DNA of 41,120 nucleotides, from NCBI RefSeq assembly GCF_000466385.1, contig NZ_KE952903.1, positions 77,302 through 118,421 of the forward strand, in the 5' to 3' direction. This document shows positions 16,520 to 26,314 of the stretch, piece by piece. The notes beneath the pieces are model-generated. The model had not been told where the DNA came from. It saw only the letters and a program-made list of their open reading frames with translations, and ran no database searches. The position numbers and the translations under genes are program-made. The DNA is from Aneurinibacillus aneurinilyticus ATCC 12856. GTDB taxonomy: Bacteria; Bacillota; Bacilli; Aneurinibacillales; Aneurinibacillaceae. Every line of letters begins with the position of its first letter. Position 1 is the first letter of the stretch.

Positions 16520-17791
16520 TACAGTCAGCGTTTGTCTGCGCAGTTCCTGAAACTCGGTCGGCGGCACATGCGTATAGGAACCGATAATGACATCAGGCAA
16601 TTCCTGACGATAAATCTCAAGCGCCTGTTTCATGCCGAATACCTCGCCTTTTGCCGGTGGAATCATCGCCAAATAGCTCTCCGGATCGATATTCAGATTA
16701 CGCATCTGAATCAATCGGATACCATTTTGACGAATGAACGCTATCATAGCTTCCATCTCTTCTTCACGATCAAACACTCCAGGGAAGACAAGGTAATTAA
16801 TGGATGTATACACACCTTTGCTACTGGCATAGGCAGCTGATTTCGCTACATTTTCCAGCGTATAGGCACGTGGTCGATAATAAGCATTGTAATGCTCATC
16901 AATTGCACTGATCGTACTGATACGCATCAAGTCAAGACCCGCATCAACAATCGCTTTAATATGATCGGTTAAACCTGCGTTTGTATTAATGTTAATGAAA
17001 CCGGTTCTTGTCTGTTCCCGAACGCGGCGCATAGCCTGCGTAATAATCGCCGCCTGAGTGGACGGCTCGCCTTCACAGCCCTGACCGAAGCTGATAATCG
17101 ATTCCGGCGTCTTCAAATGGTGCAGCATCACTTCCGTAAGCTCTTCTACCGTTGGCTTGAAGTTCATCCGCGTCTGTGGGGCAGGGAAGCCGCTGTCATC
17201 CGGCTGTTCGGAGATACATCCGTAACATCCGGCATTACAGGAGTAAGAGACCGGCAATCCCGCTTCCCAGCGATTAAAGAATGTATTTGATGCTGTCAAA
17301 CAACCGTAACCGAGAGTACAATTGCCAAGATGATTAAACACCCGGTTTTCTGGGTATTTTTCCAATACCTTCTTAACAAGATGTTCCTTCTCCTGCTCCG
17401 GGAAGTTCAGCGGATTCCATTTATGCGTATCATCGGACTGTTCCGCAGCTACAAAAAAACCGCCATTGTGCCAAACAACAGCCGTATATCCAAAAAGCGG
17501 CAGTTTTTCTTCTTTGTGTGATTTCACATATCCGGGCAACATAAGACGGGTGAATCCTTGGGGCATCAGGGCACCGACTGCCTGGAATTCACTCAACCGC
17601 GTCATCTCGCCTGTATCAGGGTCCATTCCGACGGGGTGACAATGCGGAAGACTAACCAGCGTGGCGCCTTCCGGCAAAGGAATCAGCTCTTCTTCCAGGA
17701 TTTCTATTAGCGATTCCCCACTCCGGCCCAGCCCGAACAGTTCCGGATGGTCATATACCTGGCCCTGTTGGTCTGCATAAACAAGATACAT
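16517..17791 (-). CDS. Radical SAM protein of unknown function
   Basis: The 4Fe-4S motif is CNAGCYGC (Cys185, Cys189, Cys192), a CxxxCxxC, with a following GQGCEGEPS block and SAM-site features (FININTNAGLT, LDLMRISTISAID). About 180 residues precede the motif, with extra cysteines at Cys51, Cys158 and Cys164 (GNCTLGYGC), which could hold a second cluster or zinc. The total is 424 residues. The start ATG follows AAGGAG at nine bases and a good promoter. I do not recognise the substrate. The neighbours (rpmE, KtrB) do not point to a pathway. Confidence 0.85.
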   Translation of the reverse strand: MYLVYADQQGQVYDHPELFGLGRSGESLIEILEEELIPLPEGATLVSLPHCHPVGMDPDTGEMTRLSEFQAVGALMPQGFTRLMLPGYVKSHKEEKLPLFGYTAVVWHNGGFFVAAEQSDDTHKWNPLNFPEQEKEHLVKKVLEKYPENRVFNHLGNCTLGYGCLTASNTFFNRWEAGLPVSYSCNAGCYGCISEQPDDSGFPAPQTRMNFKPTVEELTEVMLHHLKTPESIISFGQGCEGEPSTQAAIITQAMRRVREQTRTGFININTNAGLTDHIKAIVDAGLDLMRISTISAIDEHYNAYYRPRAYTLENVAKSAAYASSKGVYTSINYLVFPGVFDREEEMEAMIAFIRQNGIRLIQMRNLNIDPESYLAMIPPAKGEVFGMKQALEIYRQELPDVIIGSYTHVPPTEFQELRRQTLTV

Positions 17792-17850
17792 ATATCAAAG
17801 CTCCTTATTTTCTTCGTTCACAAGCGTATATCTATCATTATATCCGAATT

Positions 17851-17880
17851 ATTATAATTCACAGGCAAGATAAAAGTCAA
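17851..17880 (-). promoter_or_regulatory. Promoter of the radical SAM gene
   Basis: On the minus strand TTGACT (17880-17875), an 18-base spacer and TATAAT (17856-17851). Its -35 abuts that of the divergent potassium-transporter promoter. Confidence 0.65.
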
Positions 17881-17883
17881 AGA

Positions 17884-17911
17884 TTGTACTCTTTCCAGAT
17901 TTCTCTATAAT
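17884..17911 (+). promoter_or_regulatory. Promoter of the KtrB-like gene
   Basis: TTGTAC (17884-17889), a 16-base spacer and TATAAT (17906-17911), 68 bases before the start codon. Confidence 0.6.
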
Positions 17912-17978
17912 ATTATCATCAACCCAAGAATTTTTATGGAAAGATACATCCAATTTTGATTCATGGAGATGAGCAAGC

Positions 17979-19343
17979 ATGGAAATACCACAATCACGCA
18001 GAAAGAAGCCCCTACTGTCATTCGAAAAAATTAATCCACCTCAATTGCTTGTCATAGGTTTTGGCCTGATTATTCTTCTGGGAACCTTTCTACTAACATT
18101 ACCGATCGCGACGGCAGACGGGAATGGTCTACCGTTTGTGGATGCATTATTTACGGCCACATCCGCCACCTGTGTAACCGGGCTTGTCGTTGTTGACACA
18201 GGTACAGCCTTTACAACATTCGGACAGCTTACGATTCTAAGTATGATTCAAATCGGCGGCTTAGGTTTTATGACCGTCGCCACTCTGTTTACCATCCTGC
18301 TTGGGCGAAAGATTTCACTTCGCCAGCGTCTGCTCATTCAGGAATCGATGAACCAGATTAGCCTTGAAGGCATGGTTCGCCTGGTAAAAAATGTGCTTCT
18401 GTTTACACTTCTGTTCGAGGCCATAGGCGCAATTATTCTTACTATCCGGTGGTCATTCGACACGAATTGGCAGCACGCTATGTATATGGGTATTTTTCAT
18501 TCTATCTCCAGCTTCAACAACGCCGGGTTCGATGTCATAGGCGGATTCAAAAGTATGACGGGCTACGTAAGCGATCCGATCGTTAATATTGCGCTGATGC
18601 TTCTCGTTATCGCCGGGGGTATCGGATTTATCGTTATCGCCGAACTGATGCAGTTTCAAAGGCGGCGGAAGCTTTCTCTGCATACGAAAGTGGTGCTTTC
18701 TTCCTCAGCGTTTCTCATTTTTTTTGGCGCCCTGGTTATTCTGGCCATCGAATTCAACAATCCAAAAACAATGGCGCCACTCGGTTGGGACGGAAAAATT
18801 TTAAGCGCATTCTTCCAGTCGGTAGTAGCTCGTACAGAAGGTATGAACTCACTTCCAGTCGGGGATATGCACCAGTCTTCCCTATTTCTTATCATTATTC
18901 TTATGTTCATCGGCGCTTCACCCGGTTCGACTGGCGGCGGGATCAAGACCACCACATTCGTTACGCTGCTTGGGGCAGTATGGTCGATGATTCGCGGTGA
19001 AGGAGACGTTGTATTTTTTAAACAACGCATCGAATCAGAAAAAGTGTATAAAGCGTTGACGATTACGATGGCTGCAGTATTCCTGGTGCTCGGGGTGACC
19101 ATGGTTCTCTGCATTACGGAGAGTGGCGATTTTCTAACCATTCTATTCGAAACTACTTCGGCATTCGGTACGGTCGGGATGTCGATGGGGCTAACACCGC
19201 ATTTAACTACATTCGGTAAAATCCTGCTTTCGCTCGTCATGTTCGCGGGGCGTGTCGGACCACTCACCGTGGCGTTTGCCTTAAGCTGGGATCGCAGGAA
19301 AAAACATTTCCGCTACTCCGAAGGCAAAATTATTATTGGATAA
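17979..19343 (+). CDS. KtrB/TrkH-family potassium translocating subunit
   Basis: Membrane channel subunit for K+ (usually Na+-dependent) uptake, 454 residues. It has four pore-loop repeats with selectivity-filter glycines: FTATSATCVTGL (58-69), SSFNNAGFDV (177-186), SVVARTEGMNS and TTSAFGTVGMS. The flexible gate-region segment GASPGSTGGGIKTTT is also present. An in-frame TGA lies nine bases before the ATG, so the start is fixed; GGAG is ten bases away. Such subunits work with a cytoplasmic RCK ring (KtrA/KtrC), and no such gene is in the window. A strong terminator follows. Confidence 0.94.
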   Translation: MEIPQSRRKKPLLSFEKINPPQLLVIGFGLIILLGTFLLTLPIATADGNGLPFVDALFTATSATCVTGLVVVDTGTAFTTFGQLTILSMIQIGGLGFMTVATLFTILLGRKISLRQRLLIQESMNQISLEGMVRLVKNVLLFTLLFEAIGAIILTIRWSFDTNWQHAMYMGIFHSISSFNNAGFDVIGGFKSMTGYVSDPIVNIALMLLVIAGGIGFIVIAELMQFQRRRKLSLHTKVVLSSSAFLIFFGALVILAIEFNNPKTMAPLGWDGKILSAFFQSVVARTEGMNSLPVGDMHQSSLFLIIILMFIGASPGSTGGGIKTTTFVTLLGAVWSMIRGEGDVVFFKQRIESEKVYKALTITMAAVFLVLGVTMVLCITESGDFLTILFETTSAFGTVGMSMGLTPHLTTFGKILLSLVMFAGRVGPLTVAFALSWDRRKKHFRYSEGKIIIG

Positions 19344-19349
19344 CAGCAA

Positions 19350-19382
19350 CGGGACGAAAAATATCTTCGTCCCGCTTTTTTT
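19350..19382 (+). terminator. Intrinsic terminator of the KtrB-like gene
   Basis: CGGGACGAA (19350-19358) and TTCGTCCCG (19366-19374), a perfect 9-bp stem with a seven-base loop, followed by CTTTTTTT. Confidence 0.85.
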
Positions 19383-19454
19383 GAATGCGACCGAACCATC
19401 CTCCTGTATCGTTCGACTATATAATAGAGCGACGAAAATGAAAGGCGGTTGACA

Positions 19455-20024
19455 ATGGATACCGAGCAACAACTCATCAAACGATGCCAAAGCGGGGATA
19501 AGAACGCTTTCAGCCTACTTGTACGCCCTCATCTCCAGCGGGCATACAGTACGGCTCTCGCTATCCTAGGGGCACAGCATTTTGCGGAGGACGCGGTACA
19601 AAACGCTTTATTTGAAGCATACAAGGCGATCATGGAAGGTCGAGACATTCGCAGGTTCGGAGGGTGGCTTACCCACATCGTAGCTCGTCGGGCGCTGGAC
19701 ATTGCCCGTCAAAAGCATCGACAGCAGCATACAACCGAAGAAAATGAGCTTCTAGAAGTACGGGATGATACAGCCTCTCCCATAACCGACGTGCTCCAAA
19801 AAGAACAGCGAAACGAATTAATGACAGCAATCATGCGCTTAAATATCAATCAACGGACCGTCATTGTCATGTATTACTACCAAGAAATGAAAATCGGGGA
19901 AATCGCCAATCTCCTAAATATTAAAGAAGGCACAGTGAAGTCAAGATTACATCAGGCGCGAATTACACTAAGCAAGCTTGTCCCAATTGAGACAGCCAAA
20001 CAGAAAGTGGGGGAATGCCAGTGA
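19455..20024 (+). CDS. ECF-type RNA polymerase sigma factor
   Basis: Alternative sigma factor of 189 residues. Region 2 (about 18-82) contains AEDAVQNALFEAYKA and GGWLTHIVARRALDIARQKHR; region 4 (about 118-170) contains the helix-turn-helix YYQEMKIGEIANLLNIKEGTVKSRLHQAR. I start at the ATG at 19455, six bases after AAAGGCGG; an in-frame TTG at 19449 would be too close to the SD. Its last bases overlap the DUF4179 gene in GTGA, so the two are translationally coupled as sigma factor and membrane-bound anti-sigma. The stimulus is unknown. TATAAT at 19420-19425 may be its -10. Confidence 0.93.
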   Translation: MDTEQQLIKRCQSGDKNAFSLLVRPHLQRAYSTALAILGAQHFAEDAVQNALFEAYKAIMEGRDIRRFGGWLTHIVARRALDIARQKHRQQHTTEENELLEVRDDTASPITDVLQKEQRNELMTAIMRLNINQRTVIVMYYYQEMKIGEIANLLNIKEGTVKSRLHQARITLSKLVPIETAKQKVGECQ

Positions 20025-21517
20025 ATCGTCAGGACAAACAAATTACAGCGAACGTAGAACAAGCGTTTCAAAGCATTGCCGTACCTCAGTCTTTGCTTGA
20101 CTTTGTCGATCAGGTTCCCGATTTATATGACCAGCAGCAAATTCACAAGTCTGGAAGCTCCCAACCCAATGTTGAAAGAAAATCGACCATACCGCGAAAA
20201 CGAATGATTTTACGGAGAATAGCAGGTGGATGTGCAGCAGGCTTGGTCATTTTTATCGGCTCAGTGCTGTATTCCCCTTCTTTTGCAGCTTATACTAAAA
20301 ATATTCCCGGCCTGACAACTCCTGTAGAATGGCTGCAACAAACGGCTAAAAATATCGGTATTCAAAATGCAAAAGAGCATGGCTATACTCCTATACACCC
20401 GGTTAGCATGAACAAAGAAGGCAGGATTTTCACCATCGACAACATATACCTAGAAGATGATCGACTCCGCTTCACACTTGCCGTACAGGGCCCTAAAGGA
20501 GCAACACAAAAATTCGGCGCTGACCCGGCCGACTTTCCGGACGCGACAGGTTCTGGTGATGCAGAAAAGCCAAAAAAAATTTCAGATACAGAAGAAGTCC
20601 AGATTACACAATATAGGTTTGGGCTTCCACAAAAACAGTTAGAAGAGTTTCTAATTAAAAAGCCAACTAAGCTTACATTTCGAATCGGCGGTATATATGA
20701 ATCGTTTATCATGACAGTTCCTTTTGATCAAACCAGGTTAAAAGCAGGGGAAGAAACGACTGTTGATGCCGATTTGGGGCTCCAACAAAAAGATCCGGCT
20801 ATTGAATATGCAGCTGTTAAAAGCTTTTCTATCGATCCAACTAGGATAAAAGTCAATCTTGATATCAAGCTAAAGCCTAGTTACCAAATCGATTTTCGCC
20901 GTGGTCTGGAAGAAGATTGGCCATATCTTACTGATGAGCAGGGAAAAAAATATGTACTCAATCGGGACAGCTTTCCGTACCAAAGTGGTCTTTATGATTC
21001 GTCATCAGGTACTGTTTCCTTGGATTTTATACCTTCAGTTTACTTTGATAAGCAACCAAAGCAGCTGACCTTGCACCTGAAGAAAGTCTGGCTTACTGAG
21101 ACGAAGGCTTCGGAAACTGTAAAAATATCTACAGTACATTTTCCACAAACCATTAGAACTTATGGAAAGACGTATACACTCACTAGTGCCAAGCGTCAGG
21201 ATGGAAGCTGGATTTTCGATGTAAAAAAGCCGGCTCATTCCCTAAGCAACACATCTGCAGGAATCACATTCGAGTGGCCGCCTGAAGTTCGGCAACAGAT
21301 GGAAGAAAATAAGGAATGGAAAAATGAGATAAAAGGAAAAAAGCATATATTTAACAATGACGGTTGTATCACTCCAAAATACACCCTTAATCCTTATAAG
21401 GAAATCCCTGGTCAATTCGAGTTGACGGTGGTAGCTCCCAAGCAAGACACATATACGCTCAACGTACGCCGTTATGCAGATGAGATTCCGCTTGACATTC
21501 ATATCCCCTTAAAATAA
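20021..21517 (+). CDS. DUF4179 membrane protein, probable anti-sigma factor
   Basis: About 65 cytoplasmic residues, one membrane span (about 66-86, IAGGCAAGLVIFIGSVLYSPSF) and about 410 extracytoplasmic residues that begin with the DUF4179 block (TKNIPGLTTPVEWLQQTAKNIG, then FTIDNIYLEDDRLRFTLAV). Proteins of this architecture are encoded directly after ECF sigma genes in Bacillales and are taken to hold the sigma at the membrane; that is an inference here. Start: the GTG at 20021 overlaps the sigma stop as GTGA and has GGGGGA about six bases upstream. An ATG at 20015 is also possible but too near the SD. Confidence 0.87.
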   Translation: MNRQDKQITANVEQAFQSIAVPQSLLDFVDQVPDLYDQQQIHKSGSSQPNVERKSTIPRKRMILRRIAGGCAAGLVIFIGSVLYSPSFAAYTKNIPGLTTPVEWLQQTAKNIGIQNAKEHGYTPIHPVSMNKEGRIFTIDNIYLEDDRLRFTLAVQGPKGATQKFGADPADFPDATGSGDAEKPKKISDTEEVQITQYRFGLPQKQLEEFLIKKPTKLTFRIGGIYESFIMTVPFDQTRLKAGEETTVDADLGLQQKDPAIEYAAVKSFSIDPTRIKVNLDIKLKPSYQIDFRRGLEEDWPYLTDEQGKKYVLNRDSFPYQSGLYDSSSGTVSLDFIPSVYFDKQPKQLTLHLKKVWLTETKASETVKISTVHFPQTIRTYGKTYTLTSAKRQDGSWIFDVKKPAHSLSNTSAGITFEWPPEVRQQMEENKEWKNEIKGKKHIFNNDGCITPKYTLNPYKEIPGQFELTVVAPKQDTYTLNVRRYADEIPLDIHIPLK

Positions 21518-21519
21518 AC

Positions 21520-21569
21520 ACAGGAAGAGCCCCGGAGCAGCCTTCAGGCAGCTTCAGGGCTCTTCCTGT
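21520..21569. terminator. Terminator between the convergent DUF4179 and uppP genes
   Basis: ACAGGAAGAGCCC (21520-21532) and GGGCTCTTCCTGT (21557-21569), a perfect 13-bp stem around 24 bases. The T-tract is better on the minus strand (GTTTATTTTA), so it mainly serves uppP, but it is placed to work in both directions. Confidence 0.75.
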
Positions 21570-22354
21570 TAAAAGATGCCTAAAGCCTGTGCAGCAAGGA
21601 TAAATACTCCCAATATCCAGACATAAACGGCAAACCCTTTTAAAGATTTTCTCTTTAAAATACCGATCATCCAGCGAACAGCAAAATAGCCGAAAATAGC
21701 GGAAAAAAACGAACCGAGCAAGAGAGGAAATAAACCGATCATCTCCCTATGTTCTCCTGTAAACAGCTTGGCTCCTTGAAGAATGACGCCTCCGCCAATA
21801 GCCGGAAGCGATAGTAAAAAGGAAAACCGAGCAGCTTCTTCCCGATTGATGCGTCGAAACAGCGAAGCAGCGATCGTCAGACCAGAACGGGAAAGAGCAG
21901 GCATGATGGCAGCCGCCTGAAAACAACCGATAAACAATGCATCACCATAGGACATTGCTTCCAGGGATTTACCACCTCTATTTTTCCAGCGATCGGCCAT
22001 CCAGAGTACAGCACCCGTCAGCAAAAATTCATACCCTACCGTTACGCCTGTCCTGGAAATTTCCTCGAAGAAATCCTCAAGCAACAACCCAACCGCAACT
22101 GCAGGTACGGTTCCTATCACAAGCAGTCCCGTCAACCGACTAAATGGCTTCTGCACTAGTTTCAGCACATCATCACCGTATACGGCCAGCACCGCAAACA
22201 AGGTGCCGATATGCAGCATCGTATCCAAAAACAATCCGGCCTCGTCCAATCCGAAAAGATGGCGGGCCAAATAGAGGTGCCCCGTGCTACTGATAGGAAG
22301 AAATTCGGTCAATCCTTGTATAATTCCCAGAATGATAGCTTGAAGCTCGTTCAT
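21569..22354 (-). CDS. uppP: Undecaprenyl-diphosphate phosphatase (BacA/UppP)
   Basis: Recycles the C55 lipid carrier of wall synthesis by dephosphorylating undecaprenyl diphosphate; overproduction gives bacitracin resistance. The membrane protein has 261 residues with about eight spans. The two active-site motifs are GLTEFLPISSTGHL (14-27, with Glu17) and PALSRSG (152-158). The start ATG follows AAGGAGAAGG. It sits between rho and the sigma module, an unusual position compared with B. subtilis. Confidence 0.97.
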   Translation of the reverse strand: MNELQAIILGIIQGLTEFLPISSTGHLYLARHLFGLDEAGLFLDTMLHIGTLFAVLAVYGDDVLKLVQKPFSRLTGLLVIGTVPAVAVGLLLEDFFEEISRTGVTVGYEFLLTGAVLWMADRWKNRGGKSLEAMSYGDALFIGCFQAAAIMPALSRSGLTIAASLFRRINREEAARFSFLLSLPAIGGGVILQGAKLFTGEHREMIGLFPLLLGSFFSAIFGYFAVRWMIGILKRKSLKGFAVYVWILGVFILAAQALGIF

Positions 22355-22404
22355 GTCGCCTTCTCCTTTTTTCTATCATCCATATGAGAGGAGAAGGAAA
22401 AATA

Positions 22405-22466
22405 TAATAAAAACAGGGAAAACCCGACCAGGAAAAACAAGTAGGCCGGAATCTTCCCCTGTTTTT
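22405..22466 (-). terminator. Probable terminator of rho
   Basis: AAAAACAGGGAA and TTCCCCTGTTTTT are complementary with one bulge around an interior that can fold further (CCGGCC). On the minus strand it is followed by TATTATATTTTT. Confidence 0.5.
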
Positions 22467-22478
22467 CAAAGGTATGCT

Positions 22479-23756
22479 TTATCTCTTATGAGCAGGTTTC
22501 GTTGACGAATTTCTGGTAGATTCAAGATCTAGAGAATCGAGGAACTCCTGATTGGTCTTCGCCTCGGCGATTTTCTTGATAAACGCTTCGGTGAATTCGT
22601 TGCTGTCGTGGATAGACTTGCGCAGGGTCCAGATTTTGGATAATTCTTCTTTCGTAAACAGCAGCTCTTCGCGGCGCGTACCGGAACGACGAATATCAAT
22701 GGCAGGGTAGACGCGACGTTCCGCCAATTTGCGGTCCAGATGAAGTTCCATATTTCCCGTACCCTTGAATTCTTCGTAAATCACATCATCCATACGTGAT
22801 CCAGTTTCCACAAGTGCAGTAGCCAGAATGGTTAAGCTACCCCCTTCCTCGACATTACGCGCCGCACCAAAGAAACGCTTCGGACGATGAAACGCCGCAG
22901 GATCAATCCCTCCGGACAACGTACGTCCGCTCGTTGGTATGGTAACGTTGTATGCGCGAGCCAGACGGGTAATACTATCAAGCAGAATTACGACATCTTT
23001 TTTATGTTCTACAAGGCGCAATGCACGTTCAAGCACCAACTCAGCTACTTTAATATGATTTTCAGGCAATTCGTCAAACGTGGAGCTTACTACTTCGCCT
23101 TTAACAGAACGTTGCATATCGGTTACTTCTTCCGGTCTTTCATCAATCAATAGAACAATTAGCTCAACGTCAGGATGATTGGTCGCGATACTGTTGGCAA
23201 TCTCTTTAAGCAATATCGTTTTACCAGCTTTCGGAGGAGCGACAATAAGACCGCGCTGTCCAAACCCGACAGGCGCTATTAAATCAATAATACGGGAAGA
23301 AATTCTGGTAGGTGATGTCTCAAGCACCATCTTCTTCTGGGGATAGAGAGGTGTAAGCGCCGGAAAATGCAAGCGTTCCGGCGAGCTCTCAGGCGGTTCA
23401 CCATTAACTGCATCAACATGCAATAAACCAAAGTATCTCTCATTCTCTTTCGGCGGTCGTACCTTACCGGATACCTTATCACCGGTTCGTAAGTCAAAAC
23501 GTCGAATTTGCGAAGCGGAAATATAAATATCTTCCGCACTTGGCAAATAATTAATCGGCCGGAGAAAACCGAACCCATCCGGATGCGTATCAAGCACCCC
23601 TTCCATAAACATATGGCCCTGCTTCTCCGCCTGCGCCTGCAGAATCGCGAAGATCAGCTCTCGCTTCTTGAATGTGCCATAGTAAGGAATTTGATATTCT
23701 TTCGCCAGCTTATAAAGTTCCGTTAATTTCTTCTCTTCTAATTGTGCTAGATTCAT
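22479..23756 (-). CDS. rho: Transcription termination factor Rho
   Basis: Hexameric RNA helicase that ends transcription at Rho-dependent sites. An N-terminal domain is followed by the cold-shock-like RNA-binding fold (about 53-117, with [14 protein letters not shown]), the Walker A APPKAGKT (173-180), Walker [11 protein letters not shown], the Q-loop and the R-loop region. I place the start at the ATG at 23756-23754 ([11 protein letters not shown]), 425 residues. That ATG has no SD of its own, but it overlaps the stop of a leader ORF as ATGA. An in-frame GTG at 23780 would add eight residues and also lacks an SD. Confidence 0.95.
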   Translation of the reverse strand: MNLAQLEEKKLTELYKLAKEYQIPYYGTFKKRELIFAILQAQAEKQGHMFMEGVLDTHPDGFGFLRPINYLPSAEDIYISASQIRRFDLRTGDKVSGKVRPPKENERYFGLLHVDAVNGEPPESSPERLHFPALTPLYPQKKMVLETSPTRISSRIIDLIAPVGFGQRGLIVAPPKAGKTILLKEIANSIATNHPDVELIVLLIDERPEEVTDMQRSVKGEVVSSTFDELPENHIKVAELVLERALRLVEHKKDVVILLDSITRLARAYNVTIPTSGRTLSGGIDPAAFHRPKRFFGAARNVEEGGSLTILATALVETGSRMDDVIYEEFKGTGNMELHLDRKLAERRVYPAIDIRRSGTRREELLFTKEELSKIWTLRKSIHDSNEFTEAFIKKIAEAKTNQEFLDSLDLESTRNSSTKPAHKR

Positions 23757-23803
23757 TTCCATATAACGTTCAAACACCACACTTTTCTTATTAAATGGTA
23801 CAT
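23753..23803 (-). CDS. Leader peptide overlapping the rho start (16 codons)
   Basis: ATG at 23803-23801 is preceded by AGGGGA with a six-base gap and encodes [16 protein letters not shown], then TGA at 23755-23753. The stop overlaps the rho ATG in the four bases ATGA. rho has no SD at that ATG, so translation of rho probably depends on ribosomes finishing this peptide. No homology is claimed for the peptide. E. coli rho also has a leader peptide, rhoL, but with a different arrangement. Confidence 0.55.
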   Translation of the reverse strand: MYHLIRKVWCLNVIWK

Positions 23804-23981
23804 AACACTTCCCCTATCATCCATGGTTCGGGCACAAAAGGTAAAGAAGCTGGAAATTAGAGCTATGCAGATCATTTTCTCCCAACCTCTTATTCCTTTC
23901 TTACCCCGATATTTGAACAAAGTCAGTGTTTCAAAGTCTATTTATGCATATCATGAACAGTCTATCCGGTTTATTGTCAGA

Positions 23982-24950
23982 CTAATCCTTCATAACAAAT
24001 TGCGGTTTACGCTCAAGACGGTGCTGTCCATCAATAAAGCGAACCGTACCGGACTTGGCACGCATAACAACAGATTGTGTGAATGCACTTGTACCTTCGA
24101 AGCGTACGCCTTTCAACAACTCACCTTCAGTTACACCGGTAGCCGCAAAAATACAATCATCACCTCTAACAAGGTCGTTCATCAGCAACACTTGACGAGG
24201 ATCAGCAAGACCCATTTTCTTGCAACGCTCGAACTCTGCTTCATTGTGAGGAACAAGGCGTCCCTGCAATTCGCCTCCAAGACATTTTAATGCAACTGCT
24301 GCGATAACCCCTTCTGGGGCGCCGCCGACACCGAACAAAATATCCACACCTGTATGTTCAAACGCCGTATTAATAGCACCTGCGACATCACCGTCAGAGA
24401 TAAGCTTAATACGAGCGCCCGCTTCACGGATTTGTTCAATAATGCTGGCGTGGCGTTCACGGTCCATAACACATGCCACAAGGTCGCTAATATCCTTACC
24501 TTTTGCCTGTGCCACCGCTTTTAAATTATCAATAATTGGTGCAGTAATGTCTACTTTACCGGCTGCTTCCGGACCTACAGCCAGCTTGTCCATATACATA
24601 TCAGGCGCATGCAGCAGATTCCCGCGGTCCGCTACCGCCAATACCGTAAGTGCATTCCATGTTCCTTTAGCCACGATGTTTGTTCCTTCAAGCGGATCAA
24701 CTGCTACATCCACTTCTGGCCCAATGCCCTGACCTAGCTTCTCTCCGATATACAGCATCGGCGCTTCATCCATTTCACCTTCGCCGATTACGACGGTCCC
24801 CTGCATCGGTACCGTATCGAATACGGCGCGCATTGCAGTCGTAGCGGCATCATCCGCATCCTCTTTCTTGCCGCGTCCCATCCATCGGGCAGACGCGAGC
24901 GCCGCCGCTTCTGTTACACGTACTAATTCAAGTGTTAAACTGCGTTCCAT
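23982..24950 (-). CDS. glpX: Fructose-1,6-bisphosphatase class II
   Basis: Gluconeogenic enzyme that hydrolyses fructose-1,6-bisphosphate (some members also sedoheptulose-1,7-bisphosphate). The 322 residues are full length. The metal- and substrate-binding blocks are [20 protein letters not shown] (about 55-74) and VDPLEGTN (about 83-90), with [11 protein letters not shown] and FGVGGAPEG further on. The start ATG has AGGAG about ten bases upstream. It is 21 bases downstream of murA in the conserved fba-tal-murA-glpX-rho order. Confidence 0.96.
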   Translation of the reverse strand: MERSLTLELVRVTEAAALASARWMGRGKKEDADDAATTAMRAVFDTVPMQGTVVIGEGEMDEAPMLYIGEKLGQGIGPEVDVAVDPLEGTNIVAKGTWNALTVLAVADRGNLLHAPDMYMDKLAVGPEAAGKVDITAPIIDNLKAVAQAKGKDISDLVACVMDRERHASIIEQIREAGARIKLISDGDVAGAINTAFEHTGVDILFGVGGAPEGVIAAVALKCLGGELQGRLVPHNEAEFERCKKMGLADPRQVLLMNDLVRGDDCIFAATGVTEGELLKGVRFEGTSAFTQSVVMRAKSGTVRFIDGQHRLERKPQFVMKD

Positions 24951-24971
24951 TTCCTGTCATCTCCTGTTTTG

Positions 24972-26240
24972 TTAGTAAGCTCTCTGGATTGATTTTTCAC
25001 GCCACATCACAGCACCAAGACTCTTCAGCTTTTCTTCCAATTCGGCATATCCGCGATCAATATGGTGTACACCAGTAATTTCCGTTATACCATTGGCCAT
25101 TAATCCGGCTATAACGAGCGCCGCTCCCGCCCTTAAATCCGTTGCCATGACTTTACCACCTACAAGTGATGTCTTGCCCTCAATAACAGCTGAGCGGCCT
25201 TCCACTTTAATTTTGGCTCCCATGTTCAACAGATGTTCAGCATGTTTAAACCGGGCATGATAAATATTATCTGTTACAATACTGGTACCATTTGCGGCGG
25301 TTAACAAGGAAGTGATGGGTTGTTGAAGATCAGTGGGAAATCCGGGGTAAGGAAGCGTTTTTATATCGATTGCTTCATATGTGTCACATCCAATAACGTG
25401 AACGGCATCGTCCTCTTCTTCCACCCGGATATTCATCTCTCTCAGCTTAGCTGTAAGAGATTCCATATGACGGGGAATAATATTATCAATCACTACATCG
25501 CCACCCGTAGCCGCAGCGGCAATCATATACGTACCTGCTTCGATTCGGTCGGGAATAATAGAATGCCGGCATCCGCTCAGCTTCTCGACTCCCTCAATTC
25601 TGATTACATCGGTTCCGGCACCTTTAATACTTGCCCCCATTGCATTCAGCAATGTAGCGACATCGATAATCTCCGGTTCTTTCGCTGCATTTTCAATAAT
25701 CGTTTTGCCTTTGGCCCGGCACGCTGCCAGCATAATATTAATGGTAGCTCCTACACTTACGACATCCAGATACACTTTGCTGCCGATAAGCTCTTTTGCC
25801 TGAATATGCAAAGAACCGTGTTCATGAGACATACGAGCACCGAGTGCTTCAAATCCTTTAACGTGCTGGTCAATCGGCCTCGGACCGAGATTACAGCCAC
25901 CGGGCATGCCGATAATCGCCTCGCCGAAACGGCCTAACATAGCGCCCATCAAATAATAAGAAGCCCTTAACTCTTTGATTTTACCGTTAGGCATTGGCCT
26001 TGCTTCCATGCGAGTCGAATCAATGCGTATCATATCGTTATCTTGCTCGACCACTGCCCCCAAATCCTGCAGAATCTCACTATAGATATGAACATCGCTG
26101 ATATCCGGCACATTCTCCAAAACAACCTCCGCGCCTGCGAGAATCGCAGCGGGAATGAGCGCCACCGCACTATTCTTCGCTCCGCTGATTTGAATTCGCC
26201 CTGTCAGCTTCCGTCCGCCCTCGATAAACAATTTCTCCAC
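24972..26240 (-). CDS. murA: UDP-GlcNAc 1-carboxyvinyltransferase (second MurA, MurZ type)
   Basis: First committed step of peptidoglycan synthesis: transfers enolpyruvate from PEP to UDP-GlcNAc; the fosfomycin target. The start is a GTG at 26240-26238 with AAGGAG nine bases before it, giving 422 residues; the frame continues upstream without an SD. The catalytic loop [14 protein letters not shown] carries Cys116. [14 protein letters not shown] at the N-terminus and the position between tal and glpX match B. subtilis MurAB (MurZ), the accessory paralogue, rather than MurAA. Confidence 0.95.
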   Translation of the reverse strand: MEKLFIEGGRKLTGRIQISGAKNSAVALIPAAILAGAEVVLENVPDISDVHIYSEILQDLGAVVEQDNDMIRIDSTRMEARPMPNGKIKELRASYYLMGAMLGRFGEAIIGMPGGCNLGPRPIDQHVKGFEALGARMSHEHGSLHIQAKELIGSKVYLDVVSVGATINIMLAACRAKGKTIIENAAKEPEIIDVATLLNAMGASIKGAGTDVIRIEGVEKLSGCRHSIIPDRIEAGTYMIAAAATGGDVVIDNIIPRHMESLTAKLREMNIRVEEEDDAVHVIGCDTYEAIDIKTLPYPGFPTDLQQPITSLLTAANGTSIVTDNIYHARFKHAEHLLNMGAKIKVEGRSAVIEGKTSLVGGKVMATDLRAGAALVIAGLMANGITEITGVHHIDRGYAELEEKLKSLGAVMWREKSIQRAY

Positions 26241-26264
26241 AGATCGATTCTCCTTACTCAATGG

Positions 26265-26304
26265 GAAAAAGCACCTTTTCACATCACTTTTTGAAAAGGT
26301 GCTT
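26265..26304 (-). terminator. Intrinsic terminator between tal and murA
   Basis: AAGCACCTTTTCA (26269-26281) and TGAAAAGGTGCTT (26292-26304), a perfect 13-bp stem with a ten-base loop. On the minus strand it is followed by TTTTTCCC. It separates fba-tal transcripts from murA-glpX. Confidence 0.8.
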
Positions 26305-26314
26305 CTTTCCGGTA

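Noticed and set aside
19394-19415. GAACC ... CGT upstream of the ECF sigma gene as an autoregulated ECF promoter
   Set aside because: The spacing (about 12 bases) is shorter than the usual 16-17 for ECF promoters.
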